Shown in pieces: positions 1-8,699 of a stretch of 64,000 nucleotides of DNA; positions within the stretch are counted from its first letter, which is position 1; the number at the start of each line of letters is the position of its first letter. The notes under the pieces are model-generated. The model did no database searches, was not told the origin of the DNA, and worked only from the letters and a program-made list of their open reading frames with translations. This DNA comes from Halobacterium sp. CBA1132 (lineage in GTDB: Archaea > Halobacteriota > Halobacteria > Halobacteriales > Halobacteriaceae): positions 124,001 through 188,000 of the forward strand of contig NZ_BCMZ01000001.1 in NCBI RefSeq assembly GCF_001485535.1. Reading direction: 5' to 3'. Both the position numbers and the translations under genes were made by a program.

Positions 1-1566
1 GCGGCCGCCGCCCTTCCCGATGACGTGGCTGATCTCGTCGTCGGAGACGTACACCACGGCCTCGTTCGGGCCGCGGATGTCCACCTCCACGGGGCCACGG
101 GTCGCGGCCTGAATCTCGCGTTCGACCTCCTGTTTCGCGAGTTTGTCGACGCCGGACTCGGGGGCCTCCTCGGTCTCCTCGAGTGGGACCGTGACGACCT
201 GCCGGTTGAACGTGTAAATCTCGTAGGCGGGCGTCCCGGTCGCGAAGTCACGCACTTGGATGACCGGGCGCGCGAGGTCCTCCTCCATGAGACCCTCGGG
301 TACCTTCACCTCCGTCGTCACGTCGTAGACGGTCTCCACGTCGCCCTCCTCGATGTAGACGACGGTGTCCACGATTTGCGGAATCATCCCCAACTCGACG
401 CGGCCGACGAGCCGCTGGAGCGCGTCGATGGGGCGCGTGGCGTGGACGACGCCGACCATCCCGACGCCCGCCAGCCGCATGTCCGCGAACACCTCGAAGT
501 CGTCGGTCTTCCGCACCTCGTCGTAGATGGTGTAGTCGGGCCGCACCATCAGCAGCGAGTCGGCGGTCTTGGACATCTCGCCGCCCAGCTCCGTGTACTG
601 GGTGACCTCCTCGCCGACCTGCAGGTCGCGGGGCTTCTCCATTGTCTTCACGACGTTGTCGTGGTCGGAGAGGAACTCCGCGACCGCTTGCGCGAACGTC
701 GACTTCCCGGCGCCCGGCGCGCCCGCGATGAGCACACCGCGGTCCCGCTCGAGCAGCCGCTCGCGGAGTTCGTCGGCGTGCTCGTAGTCCTCCATCGTCG
801 TCTTCACGATGGGGCGCACGGCCGTGATTTCGACGGCCTCCGAGAACGGCGGTCGCGAGATGGCGATGCGCATGTCCCGCACCTGCGCGATGGTCATCCC
901 CTCCTCGGAGAGCTCGACGAACGCGTCGTCGTCCCGTTTCGCGGTCGTGACGACTTCGTTGGCGTACTCCTCGATGGTGTCGATGTCCAGTTCCTCGTCG
1001 CCCGCCGGCTGGTACTCGATTTCGCCGACCTCGCCGCGCTTGACCATCGGCACCACGCCCTCCTTGAGGTGGACGCTCATCGTCTGCTCGTCGAAGTACC
1101 GTTCGAGGCCGAGTTCGCCGAGTTCGCGTTCGAGCGGTTCGAGGTACTCCACGTCGATGCCCTTCCCCTTCGCGACTTCCGCCTGCACGATGTCGCTGGT
1201 GAGCAGGCGCGCGTCGTACTCCATCGCCACGTCCCGGATGATGGCGTCGATGGCGCCCGCCGCCGCGCGCTGAATGTCCTCCTCGCCGGCGCGCTCGCCG
1301 ACGTACTTCACTTCTATCGTCCCGTCGTCGGCGAGTTCGACGAGCCGCTGCAGTTCCTCCAAGGCGTCCCAGCCGGTCTGTCGACCGCTGTTCGCCTGCG
1401 CTTCGACCTCACCGACGACCGCCTCCGGAACGTAGACGGTGTCGCCCTCGTACTCGCCGTCGCCGGACGACGTCCGGCTGCTCGAGGAGCTCCGCTCCTC
1501 GCTGTCTTCGACCCGCTGAGAGATGCGGCCGTCGACGACGACGCTCGTGTCGGGCACGATGTTCAT
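1..1566 (-). CDS. PIN-ATPase-KH domain protein (3' end cut by window)
   Basis: Reads inward from an ATG at 1566 and runs off the window start, so the C-terminal tail is missing. The translation begins MNIVPDTSVVVDGR, a PIN-domain start with early Asp residues. After about residue 250 it carries a VirB11/PilT-type ATPase with Walker A GAPGAGKST. The last visible residues, SDDEISHVIGKGGGR, look like a KH-type RNA-binding GxxG loop. This PIN-ATPase-KH order is a known archaeal family thought to act on RNA; the substrate is unknown. A box A (cccttatcc, about 1595-1603) about 30 bp before the ATG suggests a leaderless transcript. The opposite strand is also open over this span, but only the minus frame has these motifs. 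Confidence 0.9.
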   Translation of the reverse strand, partial: MNIVPDTSVVVDGRISQRVEDSEERSSSSSRTSSGDGEYEGDTVYVPEAVVGEVEAQANSGRQTGWDALEELQRLVELADDGTIEVKYVGERAGEEDIQRAAAGAIDAIIRDVAMEYDARLLTSDIVQAEVAKGKGIDVEYLEPLERELGELGLERYFDEQTMSVHLKEGVVPMVKRGEVGEIEYQPAGDEELDIDTIEEYANEVVTTAKRDDDAFVELSEEGMTIAQVRDMRIAISRPPFSEAVEITAVRPIVKTTMEDYEHADELRERLLERDRGVLIAGAPGAGKSTFAQAVAEFLSDHDNVVKTMEKPRDLQVGEEVTQYTELGGEMSKTADSLLMVRPDYTIYDEVRKTDDFEVFADMRLAGVGMVGVVHATRPIDALQRLVGRVELGMIPQIVDTVVYIEEGDVETVYDVTTEVKVPEGLMEEDLARPVIQVRDFATGTPAYEIYTFNRQVVTVPLEETEEAPESGVDKLAKQEVEREIQAATRGPVEVDIRGPNEAVVYVSDDEISHVIGKGGGR

Positions 1567-1748
1567 GTTACCTCGGCGTAGTCGCGGCGCACGGATAAGG
1601 GTATTTGCCTGGCATCGCTGCCGTCTCCGTACTGGATTCCGTTACACGAGTCTCGCTGGGAGCGGGCATCCGACATCTTCGTCTCGTCCCGTTCATGGCC
1701 CCGTTTCCACCAATAACTATTTCAGCAGACACGCTCGTACAGTCTGCC

Positions 1749-1847
1749 ATGGGAATGGACTGGGAGGCTGAACGGGATATGGCCCGTGACGTCGAAGAGA
1801 ACGAGGAACTCTACGAAGCACTCGCTGACGACTCTACTGGCGAGTAA
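1749..1847 (+). CDS. Possible small acidic protein, 32 aa
   Basis: A short ORF starting ATG GGA ATG GAC encodes MGMDWEAERDMARDVEENEE and ends STGE. It is strongly acidic like other haloarchaeal proteins. A candidate box A (caataactatt, 1711-1721) lies at the distance expected for a leaderless start. It converges with the Doc-like gene, its stop lying 4 bp before that gene's stop. No family was recognised. It may be a real microprotein or a chance ORF. Confidence 0.4.
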   Translation: MGMDWEAERDMARDVEENEELYEALADDSTGE

Positions 1848-1851
1848 CAGT

Positions 1852-2358
1852 TCACTCCGGTACGACTTCCAGTTCGTCTTCGAAGAACTCGAACCAAACA
1901 GCGTGCAGCTCGTCCTCACGGTATAGGTCGGACATCGTTACGACATCTATCTCCTGTCGAATTTGGTGGGACGTCTTTCGCGCTTCCTGTAGCCGTTGGA
2001 AGTCCCACTCCTTCCAGACAATCTGGTTTTCGCGCATCAGACGCCGGAGCGTCGCTGCCGCTGTTCGGTGGTTCGCATCCGGGAAGAAGTGAACACCGAC
2101 CATCGCGTGCATCCAGTGAGCGCACTGCTTGCGGAGCGGCTCGTCACGTGGGAACTGCCGCATCAATTTTCGCAAGTCGCCGTTCCGCGTGTTCCATGTT
2201 TTCCGACGAAGTTCACTCTCGGACAATCCCCAACCGACCTCGTAGGGGTGATTGTCGTCTGCGAGGAACGCAGTGTTCCGGTACTTGATGTTCTCCGGCG
2301 AAAGCACAGATAGGTCCGTAATTCTCGGCCAGTCTGCCGGATTGTCCGGAACGCTCAT
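1852..2358 (-). CDS. Doc-like Fic-domain protein
   Basis: A 168-residue protein with the motif HFFPDANHRTA at residues 90-100. This matches the Doc variant of the Fic motif (HxFxDANKR): catalytic-type His90, acidic Asp94, Asn96 and Arg98. Fic enzymes transfer nucleotides to hydroxyl groups; Doc toxins phosphorylate elongation factor Tu. Lys is His in the ANKR part here, so the exact activity is uncertain. No Phd-like antitoxin lies next to it on the same strand. A box A (ttaatt, about 2381-2388) sits about 27 bp before the ATG, indicating a leaderless transcript. Confidence 0.8.
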   Translation of the reverse strand: MSVPDNPADWPRITDLSVLSPENIKYRNTAFLADDNHPYEVGWGLSESELRRKTWNTRNGDLRKLMRQFPRDEPLRKQCAHWMHAMVGVHFFPDANHRTAAATLRRLMRENQIVWKEWDFQRLQEARKTSHQIRQEIDVVTMSDLYREDELHAVWFEFFEDELEVVPE

Positions 2359-2494
2359 CTCGTCGACAGTAATCGCCCAATTGAATTAACGTCGTTGTTC
2401 GCGGATACGACAATTTCCCGTCCTAGCGAGCGCGGAGCGTATGTCGGTGGTGCGAGCGGTACTGCTATTCCACAGGCAGACGACACGCCACCTG

Positions 2495-3625
2495 ATGGGC
2501 GAACTCCGCGACCTCACGGAACGCCTCGTGTCGATTCCGAGCCACGACGACGAGACTGCCGCTGGCGACGCCATCGCGTCGTGGCTCCGCGAGGAGACCG
2601 ACGCCGACGTGGAGCGCGACGACGCCGGGAACGTCATCGCGTGGCGCAACCCGGACGCTGACGGTGACAGCCTCGCGCTCGTCGGCCACCACGATGTCGT
2701 GCCGCCGGACGAATCCCAGGTGGACGACGGCGTTGCGACGCAGTCGCAACGAGACGGAGGCGGTGAAACCGCCGCTGGCGAGTACGTCGTCTACGAGGAC
2801 GAGGGCCGCCTCTACGGCCGCGGCACGGCAGACATGAAGGGCGCGGTCGCCGCGATGCTGCTGGCGTTCCGGGACGCAGACCCGGAGGCTCCGCTCGCGT
2901 TCGCGTCGTTCGCCGGCGAGGAGTTGGGCGGCGTGGGCGCCCAGCACGCCATCGACGACGGCTTCGCGCCCGACTACGCCGTCGTCGGCGAGGGGTCGAC
3001 GGGGTACTCCGAGTCGGGCGTACTCGACGTCGCCGTCGCGCACAAGGGTCGCCGTGCGATCACCGTCACCGCCGAGGGAGAGGCCGCCCACGCCAGCGAG
3101 GTCGGCGAGGGCGTCAACGCCGTCTATCGCGCCTGCGACGCCGTGGACGTGCTCCGTGACGTGGACGCGCCCGACGCGGACGTGCTCGGCCAACACCTCT
3201 CGGGGAGCGTCGCGGTCACGGAAATCGAGGGCGGGTCGGCGTGGAACGTGATTCCCGAGTCCTGTGCAGTTACGGTGGACGAGCGCACTGTTCCGGGCGA
3301 GCGTGCGGACGTCGGCGCGGTCGAAGCCGTCGACGGCGTCTCGTGGACGGTCGACCAGGACCTCCCGCCGATGGCCTGCGACGACTCCGCGTTCGCCAAC
3401 AGCGTCCTCGACGCCGTGCAGGGCGTACAGGACGGCGACGGCGAGCACGTCGCGAAGCCTCACGCGACTGACGCGGGCTGGCTCGCGGCCGCTGGGACGA
3501 CGTGTTTGGTCTGCGGGCCGGCCGAACGCGGTGAAGCGCACACCGCCGACGAGAGCGTCTCGCTGGACGTGCTCGCGCGCTGCCGCCGCGTCTACGGTCG
3601 CGTCGCGGGTGCGTGGCCGGCCTGA
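2495..3625 (+). CDS. M20 family metallopeptidase (ArgE/DapE type)
   Basis: A zinc-dependent amidohydrolase of the M20 family, which removes acyl groups or cleaves small peptides (desuccinylase, deacetylornithinase or LysW-hydrolase type). Metal-site motifs are visible: GHHDVVPPDE early on, then GRGTADMKG, then the catalytic GEELGG. The Met at 2495 (MGELRDLTERLVSIPS) fits the family start and gives 376 residues; an in-frame ATG at 2441 would add 18 residues without family resemblance. An acidic insertion follows the first metal motif. The substrate cannot be assigned from sequence. It stands alone, with M32 carboxypeptidase next on the same strand. Confidence 0.85.
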   Translation: MGELRDLTERLVSIPSHDDETAAGDAIASWLREETDADVERDDAGNVIAWRNPDADGDSLALVGHHDVVPPDESQVDDGVATQSQRDGGGETAAGEYVVYEDEGRLYGRGTADMKGAVAAMLLAFRDADPEAPLAFASFAGEELGGVGAQHAIDDGFAPDYAVVGEGSTGYSESGVLDVAVAHKGRRAITVTAEGEAAHASEVGEGVNAVYRACDAVDVLRDVDAPDADVLGQHLSGSVAVTEIEGGSAWNVIPESCAVTVDERTVPGERADVGAVEAVDGVSWTVDQDLPPMACDDSAFANSVLDAVQGVQDGDGEHVAKPHATDAGWLAAAGTTCLVCGPAERGEAHTADESVSLDVLARCRRVYGRVAGAWPA

Positions 3626-3693
3626 CGCGGAACCCCCACGAGCGGCATTCTGGGAGGGCAATCCTGATAGGCCGCGGTGCGCACGCCTAGGAT

Positions 3694-5205
3694 ATGTCGA
3701 CGCAGGCCACTGAAGAGGCCCCCGACGCCTACGAGGCGCTCCTCGACCACTACGAACAGCTCTCGAACGTCAACGCCGCGAACAGCCTGCTCTCCTGGGA
3801 CCAGGAAGTGATGATGCCCGAGGGCGGCACGCCCGCCCGCTCGAAGCAGAAATCCGCGCTCTCGGAGCTGTCCCACGACCTGCTCACCGAGGAACAGGTC
3901 GGCGAGTGGCTGGCCGAACTCGAGGACGCCGACCTCACCGACGAACAGGCGTCCGTCGTCCGGGAGATTCGACGCCAGTACGAGCGCGCCGACCGCGTGC
4001 CCGGCGACCTCGTCGCGGAAATCTCGGAGACGACCTCCGCGGCGCTCCCGAAGTGGAAGGAGGCCCGCGAGGAGGACGACTTCTCCATCTTCGCGCCGAT
4101 TCTCGAGGACCTCATCGAACTGAAGAAGGAGTACGCCGAGCACATCGACCCCGACAAGCCCGCCTACGAGGTGCTGTTCGCGGACTACGAGCCGTACCTC
4201 GACCTCGACACCGCCGAGCGCGTGCTCGAACGCCTCCGCGAGGAACTCGTGCCGCTCATCGAGGACGTCCGCGAGAGCGACGCGGAACTCGCGGACCCCT
4301 TCCAAGGCAACTTCGACGTGGACACGCAGGAGGACCTCGCGCGCGACGTGCTGGACACGCTCGGGTACGACTTCGAGCACGGCCGCGTCGACACCGCGCC
4401 GCACCCGTTCTCCACCGGGAACCAGTTCGACGCGCGCGTCACCACGCGATTCAGCGAGGACGACCCTGTGGACGCGTTGATGTCGACGATTCACGAGTTC
4501 GGGCACGCCCGCTACACGCTCGGTCTACCCCGGGAGCAGTACGGTAACCCGCTCGGGGAGTCCCGCGACCTCACCGTTCACGAGTCCCAGAGCCGCCTCT
4601 GGGAGAATCACGTCGGGCGCTCGCGGGTGTTCTGGGAGAAGTTCCTGCCCGCGATGAAAGAGCGCTTCCCGCAAATCGAGGACGCCACCCCCGAGGAGGC
4701 GTACGAGGCCGCCAACGAGGTGTACGAGGACAACCTCATCCGGGTCGAAGCGGACGAGCTCACCTACCACATGCACATCATCGTGCGCTTCGAAATCGAG
4801 CGCGAACTCATCGAGGGCGACCTCGACGTCGAGGACGTGCCCGAGCGCTGGAACGACAAGTACGAGGAGTACCTCGGTATCCGCCCCGACACCGACGCGG
4901 AGGGCTGCCTGCAGGACATCCACTGGAGCCACGGCTCGTTCGGCTACTTCCCGACGTACTCGCTGGGGAGCGTGCTCGCCGCCCAGATTTACGACGCGCT
5001 CGAAGCCGACGTCGGCGATGTCGACGAGAAGGTGCGCAACGGGAACTTCGACGTCATCGCCGACTGGCTCGAAGCGAACGTCCACCAGCACGGCGCGCGC
5101 TACACGACGCCCGAACTCGTCGAGGAGGCGACCGGCGAGGCGTACAACGCCGACCACTTCGTCGACTACGTCACCGAGAAGTACACCGGACTGTACGACC
5201 TCTGA
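3694..5205 (+). CDS. Carboxypeptidase Taq family (M32) metallocarboxypeptidase
   Basis: A 503-residue cytosolic zinc carboxypeptidase, the usual length for family M32, which trims residues from peptide C termini. The catalytic HEXXH is HEFGH at about residues 267-271, followed by ARYTLGLP. Downstream motifs typical of the family include HESQSRLWENHVGRS and the late block DIHWSHGSFGYFPTYSLGS. The start, ATG at 3694, follows the preceding gene by 68 bp. The sequence is complete with no sign of truncation. It probably works in peptide turnover along with the M20 enzyme upstream. Confidence 0.95.
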   Translation: MSTQATEEAPDAYEALLDHYEQLSNVNAANSLLSWDQEVMMPEGGTPARSKQKSALSELSHDLLTEEQVGEWLAELEDADLTDEQASVVREIRRQYERADRVPGDLVAEISETTSAALPKWKEAREEDDFSIFAPILEDLIELKKEYAEHIDPDKPAYEVLFADYEPYLDLDTAERVLERLREELVPLIEDVRESDAELADPFQGNFDVDTQEDLARDVLDTLGYDFEHGRVDTAPHPFSTGNQFDARVTTRFSEDDPVDALMSTIHEFGHARYTLGLPREQYGNPLGESRDLTVHESQSRLWENHVGRSRVFWEKFLPAMKERFPQIEDATPEEAYEAANEVYEDNLIRVEADELTYHMHIIVRFEIERELIEGDLDVEDVPERWNDKYEEYLGIRPDTDAEGCLQDIHWSHGSFGYFPTYSLGSVLAAQIYDALEADVGDVDEKVRNGNFDVIADWLEANVHQHGARYTTPELVEEATGEAYNADHFVDYVTEKYTGLYDL

Positions 5206-5298
5206 GGCCCCACCCCGAGACCAGCGACCGCGCGCTCGGTTCCGGCGAGGCCGTCGCCGGCCGGGTGGCTTTTTCCGCGCTGCGGACGCAGTGAGCGT

Positions 5299-6339
5299 AT
5301 GCGCGCAGCAATCTATCGGGGTCCCGGCGACATCGCCGTCGAGGACGTCCCGAAGCCGGAAGTCGAGTCGCCCAGCGACGCCGTCATCCGAGTCACACAC
5401 ACCGCTGTCTGCGGGTCTGACCTCTGGTTCTACCGGGGGGACAGCGACCGCGAGGAGGGGTCGCGCGTCGGCCACGAGCCGATGGGTATCGTCGAGGAAG
5501 TCGGCGAGGACGTGACCTCCGTCCAGCCCGGTGACCGCGTGCTCGCGCCGTTCGCCATTTCGTGTGGGGAGTGCGAGTTCTGCCGGAAGGGCCTGTACAC
5601 GTCCTGCGTCGAAGACGAGTCGTGGAGCGGCGAGAACGGCGGCGGGCAGGGCGAGTACGTGAAGTGCCCGCACGCGGACGGCACGCTCGTTCGGGTGCCC
5701 GACCGCTACGCCGACGACGAGGACACGCTCGAATCCCTGCTGCCGCTGACGGACGTGATGGGTACGGGCCACCACGCCGCGGTCAGCGCGGGCGTCGGCG
5801 AGGGCGACACGGCCGTCGTCATCGGGGACGGCGCGGTCGGCCTGTGCGGCGTGCTCGCCGCCCAGCGCCTCGGCGCGGAGCGCGTCATCGCGATGGGCCA
5901 CCACGAGGACCGCCTGGCACTCGCCGAGGAGTTCGGCGCCACGGACACTATCTCCGCCCGCGGCGACGAGGCAATCGAGCGCGCGACGGAACTCACGCAC
6001 GGCGGCGCGAACCACGTCATGGAGTGCGTCGGCGCGGCGTCCGCGATGGACACCGCTATCGCCGTCGCTCGTCCCGGCGGCACCGTCGGCTACGTCGGCG
6101 TGCCGTACGGCGTCACCGAGGAGGGACTGGACGTGTTCACGATGTTCAGCGACAACATCACGCTGAACGGCGGCGTCGCGCCGGTCCGCGCGTACGCGGA
6201 GGAACTGATGGACGATGTCCTGCAGGGAACGCTGGACCCGTCGCCAATCTTCACGAAGACCGTCGACCTCGAAGACGTGGACGAGGGCTACCGCGCGATG
6301 GACGAGCGCGAGGCCATCAAGGTGCTCGTGAAGGCCTGA
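5299..6339 (+). CDS. Zinc-dependent medium-chain alcohol dehydrogenase
   Basis: A 346-residue MDR-superfamily dehydrogenase. The catalytic zinc region shows VCGSDLWFYRG and GHEPMG. The structural zinc lobe is CGECEFCRKGLYTSC, with four cysteines in the usual spacing. A Rossmann NAD(P) site follows (VIGDGAVGLCGVLAAQRLGA). The protein is complete and cytosolic. The substrate (alcohol, sugar or glutathione adduct) cannot be decided. A single-gene unit between M32 peptidase and the small zinc-finger genes. Confidence 0.92.
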   Translation: MRAAIYRGPGDIAVEDVPKPEVESPSDAVIRVTHTAVCGSDLWFYRGDSDREEGSRVGHEPMGIVEEVGEDVTSVQPGDRVLAPFAISCGECEFCRKGLYTSCVEDESWSGENGGGQGEYVKCPHADGTLVRVPDRYADDEDTLESLLPLTDVMGTGHHAAVSAGVGEGDTAVVIGDGAVGLCGVLAAQRLGAERVIAMGHHEDRLALAEEFGATDTISARGDEAIERATELTHGGANHVMECVGAASAMDTAIAVARPGGTVGYVGVPYGVTEEGLDVFTMFSDNITLNGGVAPVRAYAEELMDDVLQGTLDPSPIFTKTVDLEDVDEGYRAMDEREAIKVLVKA

Positions 6340-6402
6340 CGTTGTACTCGGCTGTCACCTCGATACTTTCAAGTAGTGGTATGGCATAGCGTACCACGTA
6401 TC

Positions 6403-6579
6403 ATGTCGAGCGCATCGCCTCCGGACGACGACACGCTTCTGGACGAATTCCTCGAAGACCGCGGCCACGAGACACAGACGTGGGAGGAGAGCTATAACAA
6501 GAAGCAGTGTCCGGAGTGCGGTGGGCTCCACGACGGCAACGCGCGAACCTGCACAGTGTGTGGGTGGTCGCCGACGTAG
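6403..6579 (+). CDS. Small zinc-finger protein (HVO_0416-like)
   Basis: A 58-residue protein starting MSSASPPDDDTLLDEFLEDR. Its C-terminal half holds two CPxCG-type knuckles, QCPECGG and CTVCGW, that can bind one zinc. The pattern and the core YNKKQCPECGGLHD match, from memory, the haloarchaeal HVO_0416 zinc-finger family of unknown function. An in-frame start at 6376 is possible, but a box-A-like actttcaagt near 6363-6372 fits a leaderless start at 6403. Such micro-zinc-finger proteins often have regulatory phenotypes in Haloferax. Confidence 0.8.
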   Translation: MSSASPPDDDTLLDEFLEDRGHETQTWEESYNKKQCPECGGLHDGNARTCTVCGWSPT

Positions 6580-6644
6580 CCGTCGCGGTCGCTCGAACGG
6601 CCAGCACGCATAAGACAGGTCCTGAGAAAGGTTGTCGTGAAGCC

Positions 6645-6803
6645 ATGCCGGAGTGCCAGAACTGTGGGTCGTTCGTGACCGACGCCTACGCGAGAGTGTT
6701 CACGCCGAACGAACAAGGCGCCCCGCGCGTGTGTCCCAACTGCGAGGACAAGATTCGCGACGGCGCGGAGGTCAGGGAGGCGAGGTCTACTCGCCGCACG
6801 TAG
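6645..6803 (+). CDS. Small CxxC zinc-ribbon protein (DUF7563-like)
   Basis: A 52-residue protein, MPECQNCGSFVTDAYARVFT at its start and VCPNCEDKIRDGAEV later. Two CxxC pairs (CQNC and CPNC) make a treble-clef or zinc-ribbon fold likely. It closely resembles, from memory, the haloarchaeal family called DUF7563. A cataagac box A lies about 30-36 bp before the ATG. The function is unknown. Together with the preceding small zinc-finger gene it forms two adjacent micro-zinc-finger genes with separate promoters. Confidence 0.8.
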   Translation: MPECQNCGSFVTDAYARVFTPNEQGAPRVCPNCEDKIRDGAEVREARSTRRT

Positions 6804-6869
6804 GGATTCCTGTCCGCGTAGCAGAGAATTTCAAGCGGTTTATACCGTCTCGGTTCCTCTAGTTGTCTA

Positions 6870-8699
6870 ATGACGGACTCGGAGCCGGAAGTCACGCGGC
6901 TGTTCGGTGGTCCGGGGAGCGGGAAGACGACCGCGCTCCTCGACCACGTCGAGGAAATTCTGGAAGACGACGACGTGGAGGTACGCGACATCCTCGTCGT
7001 CTCGTACACGCGTGCCGCAGCGGCCGAGGTCCGCGAACGGCTCGCCGAGCGACTCGACGTCAACCCGCGCTCGCTGCGCGGGAACGTCGCGACGATGCAC
7101 GCGAAAGCCTACGAGCTGCTCGGGCTGTCGCGCGGCGACGTCGTCGGCGAGGACGACAAAGAGGAGTTCTGCGAGGAGTACGGCATCCCCTTCGAGGACG
7201 AGTACTCCTCGGGGTCGCGACGCACCGCGCGCTCGACGACACTCGGGAACAAGGTCATCGCGACCTCCCAGTGGCTCCAGCGCACCAGCCGCGATGTCGC
7301 GGACTGGTACGACGTCCCGTTCCGCTGGAACGACGAGGAAGTCCGACTGCCGCCGGAAATCGACGAGAACGCGCAGGTCGGCAACAAGTACACGCCGACG
7401 TGGCCGTCCAGCGACGAGCGCTACGACGTCCCCGAGGCGATTCGGGCGTGGCGCGCCTTCAAGGGCGAGAACGAACTCGTCGGCTTCGCGGACATGCTCG
7501 AACGCGTCGAGCAGCGCTCGCTGCTCCCCGACGTCGACTACCTCGTCATCGACGAGTTTCAGGACATCACCAGCCTCCAGTACGACGTCTACGAGGAGTG
7601 GCGTCCCCACATGGAGCGCGTGCTCATCGCGGGCGACGACGACCAGGTCGTCTACGCGTGGCAGGGCGCGGACCCCGAACTCCTCCTGAACACGAAAGTC
7701 ACCGACGACGTGGTGCTTCCGAACTCCTATCGCCTCCCGTCGGAAGTGCTGGAAGTCGTCCAGCAGGAGATTAGCCACATCGACACCCGCCAAGAGAAAG
7801 ACCTCGAACCCCGCAAGGAGGGCGGGAGCGTCGAGGCCGTCGAGAGCCCGTCGATGCTGGACCTCGTGCGGAACGTCCGCCGCACCGTCGAGGGCTCCGA
7901 CGACGAGACGGTGATGATTCTGTTCCGGGCGCGCTACCAGCTGTTCGACTTCGTCGACGAGTTCATCGGCGAAGGCATCCCGTTCAAGGCGCTGACTGAC
8001 CAGCGCCTCTGGACGGACCGCCTCCAGCAGTACATCTCCGCGGTCGAAGCCCTCGAACACGACGACCCCATCGACGGCCTGCAGGCGCGCCGCCTGATGG
8101 ACATGCTGCAGGACTCGGCGTTCGGCACCCGCGAGCGCAACGACCTCCGTGAGGCCATCGACGAGGCGCAGGGCGAGGACACCGACCTCACGGAACTCAC
8201 GTTCACCGCGGAGTTCATCCGCGACTACGTGCCGTTCGTGCCCGGGCCCTCGGCCGCCGCGGACATGCTCCGGAAGGTCACGCGCTACCAGCGCCAGAGC
8301 ATCGACGCGTACTTCCAGGGCGACTACCGCGGCATGGACCCCGACCGCGTGCGCGTCGGCACAATCCACTCCGCGAAGGGTCGCGAGGCCGACCACGTGT
8401 TCGTCTCCACGGACCTCACGGAGAAGGTCGTCGAGCAGATGGCGGCCACCGCGGACCCCGAGGACATCCCGGAGGGCATCGAGTTCACGTCCAAGACGAG
8501 CCCCGTCCCGATTCTGACGGACAACGAGCGCCGCGTGTTCTACGTCGGCATGAGCCGGGCGCGCGAACGCCTCGTGCTCCTCCAGAACCTCATCAACGGC
8601 GCCCCGACGCTCCCCATCGACGTGTTGCTGTACGGCGAGCAGACGGGCCAGACCCTCGACGACGCCCTCGAAGCCGACACGCCAGTCCACCTCCCGTGA
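6870..8699 (+). CDS. UvrD/Rep-type superfamily 1 DNA helicase
   Basis: A 609-residue SF1A helicase. Motif I is GGPGSGKTT at residues 13-21. Motif Ia-like SYTRAAAAEVRERL follows. Motif II is DEFQD near 228, motif III DDDQVVYAWQGA near 256, and motif V/VI includes GTIHSAKGREADHVFV and YVGMSRARERLVLL. It translocates 3'-5' on single-stranded DNA in repair or replication restart. A clear box A (gtttatacc, about 6838-6846) sits 27 bp before the ATG, so the mRNA is leaderless. The stop directly precedes the ATG of the M24-like gene, suggesting co-transcription. Confidence 0.93.
   Translation: MTDSEPEVTRLFGGPGSGKTTALLDHVEEILEDDDVEVRDILVVSYTRAAAAEVRERLAERLDVNPRSLRGNVATMHAKAYELLGLSRGDVVGEDDKEEFCEEYGIPFEDEYSSGSRRTARSTTLGNKVIATSQWLQRTSRDVADWYDVPFRWNDEEVRLPPEIDENAQVGNKYTPTWPSSDERYDVPEAIRAWRAFKGENELVGFADMLERVEQRSLLPDVDYLVIDEFQDITSLQYDVYEEWRPHMERVLIAGDDDQVVYAWQGADPELLLNTKVTDDVVLPNSYRLPSEVLEVVQQEISHIDTRQEKDLEPRKEGGSVEAVESPSMLDLVRNVRRTVEGSDDETVMILFRARYQLFDFVDEFIGEGIPFKALTDQRLWTDRLQQYISAVEALEHDDPIDGLQARRLMDMLQDSAFGTRERNDLREAIDEAQGEDTDLTELTFTAEFIRDYVPFVPGPSAAADMLRKVTRYQRQSIDAYFQGDYRGMDPDRVRVGTIHSAKGREADHVFVSTDLTEKVVEQMAATADPEDIPEGIEFTSKTSPVPILTDNERRVFYVGMSRARERLVLLQNLINGAPTLPIDVLLYGEQTGQTLDDALEADTPVHLP

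Noticed and set aside
25-1581. Plus-strand open frame at the window start
   Set aside because: Shadow of the PIN-ATPase-KH gene, which carries Walker A and PIN motifs on the minus strand.
5299-6389. Alternative arginine-rich frames overlapping the alcohol dehydrogenase and other genes
   Set aside because: Arg-rich frames are the usual product of out-of-frame reading at high GC and contradict the acidic proteome.
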